A stretch of DNA of 5,335 bases, taken from positions 1-5,335 of the forward strand of contig JAEHDI010001221.1 in NCBI GenBank assembly GCA_016880505.1, given 5' to 3'. Origin of the DNA: Bryobacterales bacterium (GTDB lineage: Bacteria > Acidobacteriota > Terriglobia > Bryobacterales > Bryobacteraceae). Made by a program: the position numbers and the translations under genes. Every line of letters begins with the position of its first letter. The first letter of the stretch is position 1. Shown here piece after piece: positions 1 through 4,416 of the stretch. The notes under the pieces were generated by a model. That model had not been told where the DNA came from. It saw only the letters and a list, made by a program, of their open reading frames with translations, and searched no databases.

Positions 1-109
1 GAAAGAATAAGTTAATGAGTTTGGGATAGATAGTGACCGGGAGTTGTGGGGGGGAGACCGAGTTGATTGTGCAGGGCTGGGTTTCGTCCATGAAAAGCTT
101 AGCGGATCA

Positions 110-145
110 GTCTGTCCCCGGTTGTCTCGGTTGTCCCGTGTTGCC
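110..145. repeat. Short imperfect tandem repeat, pyrimidine-rich
   Basis: Two adjacent 9-mers, CGGTTGTCT (119-127) and CGGTTGTCC (128-136), differ at one base, and a looser third unit, CGTGTTGCC (137-145), follows. The run begins with GTCTGTCCCCGG (110-121). It lies in a non-coding stretch (1-182) beyond the 3' end of the small membrane-protein gene. From memory, similar GTCTGTCCCCGG strings recur between genes in some Acidobacteriota, but I cannot confirm that here. I see no strong hairpin and no T-run that would make it a terminator. The rest of 1-182 shows no supported gene. Confidence 0.35.
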
Positions 146-182
146 CTTGCCCGTTTTGCCGAAGTAATCGAGGCCCGTTGAC

Positions 183-641
183 CTAACCATGCGGTCTTAG
201 CTTATACAGTATCCAGCCAATCGAAAACAGCAAAGCGGCGAATGCAAATGTCCCGAATACCGCCACTATCAGCCGCTTGCCATAGGACGTAACAACACTG
301 CGCCAGCCTCCGGAATCGACCTGATGTTCAAAATGTTCCACGTCGGCCGATGCAGTTCGTTGCTGCCTTCCCAGCCCGAGGAGCAGCGCGGAAATGAAAG
401 GCAGGCAAAAGGCCAGGCAGAGCCATTGAGCGGCATGCTCCTGCAGAGTTGGTATTTCGCTCTGGTGCTTTTCCAGCCCTGTCCGCCCGCTGATCGTAGC
501 CGCAGCCCCCATCCAAGCAAAGACGGCGTAGGCTGAGGCAAACATCGAAAGCACGGCCAGAATCCGCCACACTACCAACCGATAATTACTAAGGAGTTTC
601 GAGGACATGCTATGTAAATCGCCAGTCTGCACGCTCCGCAT
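183..641 (-). CDS. Small hypothetical membrane protein with three predicted helices
   Basis: I do not recognise a family. The 152-residue product has three hydrophobic stretches. Counted from the second Met (residue 12), they lie at about 11-34, 59-80 and 112-135. A polar loop of about 25 residues separates the first two, and a charged, His/Glu-containing loop of about 30 residues the last two. The C-terminus is short and basic (KLRPHG). It is probably an inner-membrane protein; no catalytic or metal-binding motif stands out. The start is uncertain: the longest frame opens at 641, but ATG at 606-608 (MSSKLL...) would give 141 residues and put the first helix close to the N-terminus. Neither start has a clear Shine-Dalgarno sequence. 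The gene lies on the same strand as the HD-GYP regulator, 95 bp beyond its stop, so co-transcription is possible but unproven. The hydrophobic pattern is the main reason to accept it as real. Confidence 0.6.
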   Translation of the reverse strand: MRSVQTGDLHSMSSKLLSNYRLVVWRILAVLSMFASAYAVFAWMGAAATISGRTGLEKHQSEIPTLQEHAAQWLCLAFCLPFISALLLGLGRQQRTASADVEHFEHQVDSGGWRSVVTSYGKRLIVAVFGTFAFAALLFSIGWILYKLRPHG

Positions 642-736
642 CGATATGGCTTGTGGCTTGCTTCGCCCGCATGGTTGCGGCCGGCGTTCCGCATCATATC
701 ACTCCGGAAATCTGCGCAGTTCAGCGCTGTTCCCGG

Positions 737-1876
737 TCAGTCGGCGAAATGCGCCAGCGAGACCCCGCTGACGGACTGATTCATCAGCTCAAGCTGTGAC
801 GAGTACAGGAAGGCCGCATCGCCGTTCTTCAGGCTCTCGCGGTGGAGGCGGCGGAACAGCGGGACGAGATCAGGGTCACGCCAACCCCGATCGACCTCCT
901 GGTCGAGGATGAGAAAGGCTTCCTCGGAACTGAGCGCCGCCTTGTAAGGCCGGGCGGTGGTGAGGGCGTCGTATACGTCGGCGACCTGAAGGATACGCGC
1001 TGCTAATGGGATCTGCTCGCCTTTCAGCCCGTCGGGGTAGCCGCTCCCGTCCCAGCGTTCGTGGTGGCTGCGAATGATGGGCAATACCGGCTTCAGGCTT
1101 TTCATTCCGCGGCAGATCTCCTCACCCTTCACGGGGTGAAGCTTCATGACGGACCACTCGTCCTCGGTCAGCCGGCCATTTTTGTAGAGGATAGAATCCG
1201 GAACGGCAACCTTGCCGATATCGTGCAGAAAGCCGCCGCGATGGAGGGCGAGCAACTCCGGGCGCGAGAGGCCAAGGGTCATTCCGAGCGAGATGCTGTA
1301 CCAGGCGAGACGCTCGCAGTGGCCGGCCGTGTAGTGATCCCGGTGTTCGATGGCCCGGGCCAGCGCGAAGAGGATGGATTCAGCCTCTTCGAGGGAGTCG
1401 ATGACCGCCTTGTGGCGAAGCATTGCCCGGATGCGGGCGCGCACAACAGCCGGGTGAAGCGGTTTGGTGAGGAACTCGTCCGCGCCAGAGCCGATGCCGG
1501 TGATCTCGTTTTCGACTCCCTGGATGCTGGTCAGCATCAGGATGGGAATGAGCTGGGTACGGCGGTCCGATTTCATTGACCGGCAGAACTCGGGTCCGCT
1601 CATCCCGGGCACCATCAGATCGAGGATGACCAGGTCGACTTTCTCCTGATCGAGAAACGCGAGCGCCTCTTGCGCACGCCCCGTCTCGAGAATGTGGTAC
1701 GACTCCGTTTTCAGGGTTGCCCGCAAAAGCCTGCGGTTCATCTCCTCCCCATCGATAATCAGAATGGTCGGCAGCCTTTCCGCGCCGGAAAGGGCGCCGG
1801 CGCCAGCCGGCGTGAGCCCGGACGCGGTCACGACAGCTTCCCTGGCTGCGCGCTGGACGAGAATTTGGTCGGCCAT
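737..1876 (-). CDS. Response regulator with receiver (REC) and HD-GYP c-di-GMP phosphodiesterase domains
   Basis: This 379-residue cytoplasmic protein should hydrolyse cyclic di-GMP under control of a phosphorylated receiver domain. REC spans about 36-155: ILIID at 38-42, phospho-acceptor D86 in LVILDLMVPGMSG, T116 and K138-P139. HD-GYP spans about 165-345. Its signature residues are present: the RDHYTAGH block (179-186), HDIGK (218-222), H247-P, HHERWDGSGYP (271-281) and VADVYDALTTARPYK (298-312). The metal- and substrate-binding set therefore looks complete, and activity is expected. One oddity: the receiver's usual Asp-Asp pair is Asp42-Gly43, followed by Glu44-Glu45. A tail of about 35 residues follows the catalytic domain. 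The start is supported by GGAG (1887-1890, minus strand) about 10 nt upstream and by correct placement of REC. No partner histidine kinase lies in the window, so the signal is unknown. REC and HD-GYP assignment is firm; activity is inferred. Confidence 0.95.
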   Translation of the reverse strand: MADQILVQRAAREAVVTASGLTPAGAGALSGAERLPTILIIDGEEMNRRLLRATLKTESYHILETGRAQEALAFLDQEKVDLVILDLMVPGMSGPEFCRSMKSDRRTQLIPILMLTSIQGVENEITGIGSGADEFLTKPLHPAVVRARIRAMLRHKAVIDSLEEAESILFALARAIEHRDHYTAGHCERLAWYSISLGMTLGLSRPELLALHRGGFLHDIGKVAVPDSILYKNGRLTEDEWSVMKLHPVKGEEICRGMKSLKPVLPIIRSHHERWDGSGYPDGLKGEQIPLAARILQVADVYDALTTARPYKAALSSEEAFLILDQEVDRGWRDPDLVPLFRRLHRESLKNGDAAFLYSSQLELMNQSVSGVSLAHFAD

Positions 1877-1886
1877 AATCTGTCGG

Positions 1887-1890
1887 CTCC
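1887..1890 (-). promoter_or_regulatory. Weak ribosome binding site of the HD-GYP regulator
   Basis: On the minus strand GGAG is followed by a 10-nt spacer and then ATG (1874-1876). The spacing is slightly long, but this is the only Shine-Dalgarno-like string near this start, and the start gives a normally placed receiver domain. Confidence 0.45.
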
Positions 1891-1902
1891 GGCCACAGAC
1901 GA

Positions 1903-2007
1903 ATTAGCCTCATGTTCCTTATCGGACGGCCTGCCCTAAATCCTTATCCGCAGTTGCGCCGGGGGCGCACATCGAGTCCAATATCAGGTAAGGAACAGGT
2001 GTTTAAT
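1903..2007. promoter_or_regulatory. Divergent promoter region with a shared TAAGGAACA-N6-TAAT motif
   Basis: The 146 bp between the HD-GYP regulator and the DinB-fold gene must hold both promoters. The 9-mer TAAGGAACA occurs at 1989-1997 on the plus strand and at 1921-1913 on the minus strand, so each gene sees it in the same orientation. In both copies TAAT follows exactly 6 nt later (2004-2007 plus; 1906-1903 minus). The copies agree at 15 of 19 positions. The TAAT ends 15 nt before the DinB-fold ATG and 26 nt before the HD-GYP ATG. TTTAAT (2002-2007) resembles a -10 box, but I see no convincing -35 at standard spacing on either side. This could be two promoter cores or two sites for one regulator. 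Confidence 0.4.
1955..1969. repeat. 15-bp palindrome between the divergent promoters
   Basis: TGCGCC (1955-1960) and GGCGCA (1964-1969) are perfect inverted repeats around a GGG centre. The element lies between the two copies of the shared TAAGGAACA motif, upstream of both genes. It could be an operator or a transcribed hairpin. No T-run follows on either strand, so it is not a standard intrinsic terminator. Short GC-rich palindromes are common in high-GC DNA, so chance is possible. Confidence 0.35.
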
Positions 2008-2010
2008 CTA

Positions 2011-2017
2011 GGGGAGG
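2011..2017 (+). promoter_or_regulatory. Ribosome binding site that fixes the DinB-fold gene start
   Basis: GGGGAGG is followed by a 5-nt spacer and ATG at 2023-2025. It selects this start over the in-frame ATG at 1912, which would add 37 residues lacking signal-peptide character and would cover the divergent promoter region. Confidence 0.85.
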
Positions 2018-2022
2018 CCTAC

Positions 2023-2610
2023 ATGAAAAGGTGGATTCCGGCGCTGGTACTGGCCGTCGCCGCACCGCTCGCAGCGGGAAGCCTGACAGAGGAGGAGCGC
2101 GACTTCGCGATGAGCAGCCTGCACGCGAGCCGCAAGTTGTTTCTCGACGCGATCGCGGGTTTGTCCGAGGCGCAATGGAAGTTTAAGCCCGCGCCGGACC
2201 GCTGGTCCATCGCCGAAGTGGCGGAGCATGTCACGCTGACCGAGGGCTTCCTTTACAGCCTGGTGACCGACAAGGTCATGAAAACGGAGCCGGTAACCGA
2301 TCGCGCGCCGGTGAAACATGAGCAGGACGAAGAGCTCCTGGCCAAGATGCGCGACCGCAGCAAGAAGGCAAAAGCCACGGAGGAGATGAATCCCAAGGGC
2401 AAGTGGCCGACGCCGGCAGCCGCCGCGGAGGCCTTCAAGCAGGCGCGGGATAGAAACATCGACTACATCCGGACGACGCCGGACGACCTTCGGAGCCACG
2501 TCCAGGGAGAGATGGACGCCTACCAGTTCTTCATTCTGATCGCGGGACATGCCGAGAGGCACGTCGCGCAAATGAACGAGGTCAAGGCTGATCCGAAGTA
2601 TCCGCGCTAA
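2023..2610 (+). CDS. Exported DinB-fold (DinB_2-like) protein
   Basis: The 195-residue product starts with a signal peptide: basic MKRW, then a hydrophobic stretch to about residue 18, with likely cleavage near AAG-SL (19/20). The remainder matches the DinB/YfiT-like four-helix metal-binding family. FKPAPDRWSIAEVAEHV (about 54-70) is the characteristic first motif, and GHAERHVAQMNEV (175-187) the last. The probable metal-binding triad is H69, H176 and H180. The family binds a divalent metal; some members are thiol-dependent transferases, but most have no known reaction, so no substrate is assigned. A charged, Lys/Glu-rich segment (about 98-127) separates the core helices. The signal peptide implies a role outside the cytoplasm. 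It is divergent from the HD-GYP regulator and upstream of the acyltransferase on the same strand, with about 67 bp between this stop and the likely acyltransferase start and no terminator, so read-through is likely. Family assignment is confident; function is unknown. Confidence 0.88.
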   Translation: MKRWIPALVLAVAAPLAAGSLTEEERDFAMSSLHASRKLFLDAIAGLSEAQWKFKPAPDRWSIAEVAEHVTLTEGFLYSLVTDKVMKTEPVTDRAPVKHEQDEELLAKMRDRSKKAKATEEMNPKGKWPTPAAAAEAFKQARDRNIDYIRTTPDDLRSHVQGEMDAYQFFILIAGHAERHVAQMNEVKADPKYPR

Positions 2611-2664
2611 GTAGAAGACGCTGACCCTACCCCATTCCCGCGCCACCCCCGCCCCGTCGCGGAC

Positions 2665-2670
2665 GAGGAG
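2665..2670 (+). promoter_or_regulatory. Ribosome binding site suggesting a CTG start for the acyltransferase
   Basis: GAGGAG is followed by a 7-nt spacer and CTG at 2678-2680, in frame with the acyltransferase and directly before its conserved FADRLRGLA segment. The first standard start, GTG at 2711, has no Shine-Dalgarno sequence near it. A second in-frame CTG (2675) lies 4 nt from the GAGGAG. In-frame stop TAG (2612-2614) bounds the open frame upstream. Confidence 0.5.
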
Positions 2671-2677
2671 CCGACTG

Positions 2678-3739
2678 CTGTTCGCCGACCGGCTGCGCGG
2701 CCTCGCGCTGGTGGTGATGATCGAAACCCATGTCTTCAATTCGATGCTGTCGGAGAGTCTCCGTCAAACCGGCTGGTTCCGTGCTCTGAACTTCGTAAAC
2801 GGGCTGGTCGCTCCGTCGTTCCTGTTCATCTCCGGCTTCGTGTTCCTACTGTCGGCGGAACGCAAAGTGGCCGAGTTTCGCACTTTTGGACAGGCCTTCT
2901 GGATACAGCTCCGGCGGATTGGGGTGGTCTGGCTGATCGCCTATGTCCTTCACGTCCCCCCTGCCGTTTTCGGCAAACCCTGGACCAGCCTCACACGCCA
3001 GGACTGGCTGCCTACGATCCAGGTGGACGTGCTGCACTGCATCTGCGTCACGTGGCTGTTCCTGCTGGCAGGACTTATGGTTCTCCGATCCGCGGCGGCC
3101 CGGCGAGCCTGGCTGCTGGTTAGCGCGCTGGCTACCACCGTGGCGGCTCCCTGGGTGTGGAGTGTCCGATTCGACCAGTTCTTGCCGGCCCCGCTGGCGG
3201 CGTACTTCAACGACGGACTCAACTCGCTGTTCCCGGTGTTTCCTTGGAGCGGGTTCATGCTGGCGGGGGCGCTTTGTGCATCGTCATTTCTCGCGGCGCG
3301 AGAGCGGGACATGGAACGGCCGTTCATGCTCCGCCTGTCCGGCCTGGCTGCCGTGTTCGTGACGCTCGGTCTCGCGCTGCCGGAGTTGCCGTTGGCACCA
3401 GGCAGAACCGAAACACCCTGGCAGGCCGATCCTCGGACATTCTTTCTGCGCCTTGGGCTGGTGTTCGTTCTTCTGTGTGTCTGTTGGCTGGTGGACCGGC
3501 GGCGGCAGTCCGGGGAGTCCTGGCTCTTTCTGGTCAGCCGGGAGTCGCTATTTGTGTATGTCGCTCACCTGACGGTCCTGTTCGCCCCGGTGTTCGGAGG
3601 CAGAAGCCTCGTCGATGTGGCCGGAAAATCGATGGGGCCGGGCTGGTGCGTGCTGGCCATCGCCCCGCTGCTGGCGGTCATGGTTACGGGGGCGCGAGTA
3701 TGGAATCGGTGGAAGGTGCGAGGGGCGCAGCCGGCTTGA
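2678..3739 (+). CDS. Multi-pass membrane acyltransferase, DUF1624/HGSNAT-like
   Basis: This is a polytopic inner-membrane protein of about 353 residues with around eight to ten hydrophobic segments. It resembles the heparan-alpha-glucosaminide N-acetyltransferase-like (DUF1624) family, which is related in style to acyltransferase-3 proteins. Numbering from CTG 2678, visible motifs are DRLRGLA (4-10) running into the first helix with H18, APSFLFISGF (45-54), DVLHCI (117-122), FPVFPWSGFMLAG (185-197) and SRESLFVYVAHL (287-298). The family moves acyl groups across or at the membrane onto sugars; the acceptor here is unknown. The start is unusual: the conserved DRLRG motif lies upstream of the first standard start, GTG 2711, which would yield 342 residues and cut the motif off. 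CTG 2678, with GAGGAG upstream, restores it. The frame is open back to 2615, so a start at CTG 2621 or a sequence error is possible. The 3' end overlaps the convergent lytic transglycosylase gene by 56 bp. Confidence 0.85.
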   Translation: MFADRLRGLALVVMIETHVFNSMLSESLRQTGWFRALNFVNGLVAPSFLFISGFVFLLSAERKVAEFRTFGQAFWIQLRRIGVVWLIAYVLHVPPAVFGKPWTSLTRQDWLPTIQVDVLHCICVTWLFLLAGLMVLRSAAARRAWLLVSALATTVAAPWVWSVRFDQFLPAPLAAYFNDGLNSLFPVFPWSGFMLAGALCASSFLAARERDMERPFMLRLSGLAAVFVTLGLALPELPLAPGRTETPWQADPRTFFLRLGLVFVLLCVCWLVDRRRQSGESWLFLVSRESLFVYVAHLTVLFAPVFGGRSLVDVAGKSMGPGWCVLAIAPLLAVMVTGARVWNRWKVRGAQPA

Positions 3740-4352
3740 GCTTTTCCTGGATGTCGAAGACGTACTTCAGCGTTTCGGCGATCGCGGGCACGCCGCCGAA
3801 GAAGTCGACCCGGCCTGGACCCGCATTGTAGGCGCCCAAGGCTAGCGACAGGTCGCCGCTATAGCGGTCCAGAAGCTGGCGCAGGAACCTGGCGCCGGCG
3901 CCGACGTTTTGCTTCGGGTCGAATGGGTCGGTGACACCGAACTCTCCCGCGGTCGCGGGCATCAACTGCATCAGGCCCTGCGCCCCTTTGGAGGAGACCG
4001 CACACGGCCGGAAGTCCGACTCCTTCTCGATGACGGCCCGCAGGAGGTCCGGGGTGAGGCCTTCCCGCTTGGAGACCTCGTCGATGAGTCGACCGATCTG
4101 TTCCGGGGGCACCGGATCGCACTCCTGTGCGGCGGCAGGAATCGCCAGAGGCGGCGCGTCTGACTCCTCGGCCCACGGAACGGTGAAGAACGAATGACCT
4201 GGAGCCTGCGTGGACCGGACCTGTTTTCGTATCGCGGCACGCTGGCTTTCAATCGAGGTCTCCATCGCCACGCGGGCGGCTTCGTACGGGTCCTGAGGTT
4301 GTGCCGCGAGTTGGACCAGCCACGCGGCGAGCAGCAGAGGGATCACGCGCAT
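3684..4352 (-). CDS. Secreted lytic transglycosylase, SLT (Slt70-type) domain
   Basis: The 222-residue product should cleave peptidoglycan between MurNAc and GlcNAc with formation of the 1,6-anhydro product, in the periplasm. Residues 1-18 form a signal peptide (MRVIPLLLAAWLVQLAAQ), followed by a polar linker to about 77. The SLT domain covers about 82-207. Its motifs are AVIEKESDFRP with catalytic Glu111 and Ser112, SSKGAQGLMQLMPATA (120-135), the DPFDPKQNVGAGARFL helix (142-157), AYNAGPGRV (174-182) and ET..YV (193-198). Cys78 and Cys117 flank the start of the domain and could form a disulfide. The protein has no LysM or other wall-binding module. The start at 4350-4352 is chosen because AGGAG lies 4 nt upstream and a signal peptide follows; the longer open frame up to 4661 adds about 103 residues that run antisense to the glycosidase gene. 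The 3' end overlaps the acyltransferase gene by 56 bp. Confidence 0.93.
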   Translation of the reverse strand: MRVIPLLLAAWLVQLAAQPQDPYEAARVAMETSIESQRAAIRKQVRSTQAPGHSFFTVPWAEESDAPPLAIPAAAQECDPVPPEQIGRLIDEVSKREGLTPDLLRAVIEKESDFRPCAVSSKGAQGLMQLMPATAGEFGVTDPFDPKQNVGAGARFLRQLLDRYSGDLSLALGAYNAGPGRVDFFGGVPAIAETLKYVFDIQEKLKPAAPLAPSTDSILAPP

Positions 4353-4356
4353 TCCA

Positions 4357-4361
4357 CTCCT
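4357..4361 (-). promoter_or_regulatory. Ribosome binding site of the lytic transglycosylase
   Basis: On the minus strand AGGAG is followed by a 4-nt spacer (TGGA) and ATG at 4350-4352. It picks the signal-peptide start over the earlier in-frame ATG codons. Confidence 0.75.
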
Positions 4362-4400
4362 GTTGATCGGCAGATGGCCGCAAAGACTTGAGATAAGATG

Positions 4401-4416
4401 CATGGTGTTTACCATG
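4401..4416. promoter_or_regulatory. Perfect palindrome over the glycosidase start, candidate operator
   Basis: CATGGT (4401-4406) and ACCATG (4411-4416) are perfect inverted repeats around GTTT. The palindrome contains both candidate ATG codons of the glycosidase gene (4402 and 4414) and sits about 50-65 bp upstream of the divergent lytic transglycosylase ATG. TGGT-N4-ACCA resembles half-sites used by some GntR-family repressors, but no regulator gene is in the window. A regulatory role is inference; the palindrome itself is seen directly. Confidence 0.35.

Noticed and set aside
1..91. Minus-strand open frame from ATG 89-91 to the left edge (30 codons, beginning MDETQPC)
   Set aside because: Too short to judge, with no Shine-Dalgarno sequence and no recognisable motif. 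It could be the start of a gene beyond the edge, but I cannot support it.
90..167. Plus-strand 25-codon frame starting MKSLADQ
   Set aside because: No ribosome binding site; its Pro/Leu/Val-rich second half is simply the tandem repeat read as codons.
667..680. Inverted repeat CCGCA-TGGT-TGCGG between the HD-GYP gene and the small membrane-protein gene
   Set aside because: Only a 5-bp stem with no T-run on the minus strand; too weak to call a terminator.
1061..1579. Plus-strand open frame of 172 codons
   Set aside because: It lies wholly antisense to the HD-GYP regulator, whose domains are unmistakable; its composition is that of a mirror frame and it shows no motif.
1912..2022. 37-residue N-terminal extension of the DinB-fold protein from ATG 1912
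   Set aside because: It would hide the signal peptide and span the divergent promoter region; a strong ribosome binding site precedes ATG 2023.
2008..2739. Minus-strand open frame of 243 codons
   Set aside because: Antisense to the DinB-fold gene and the acyltransferase start; Arg/Leu-rich mirror translation with no recognisable domain.
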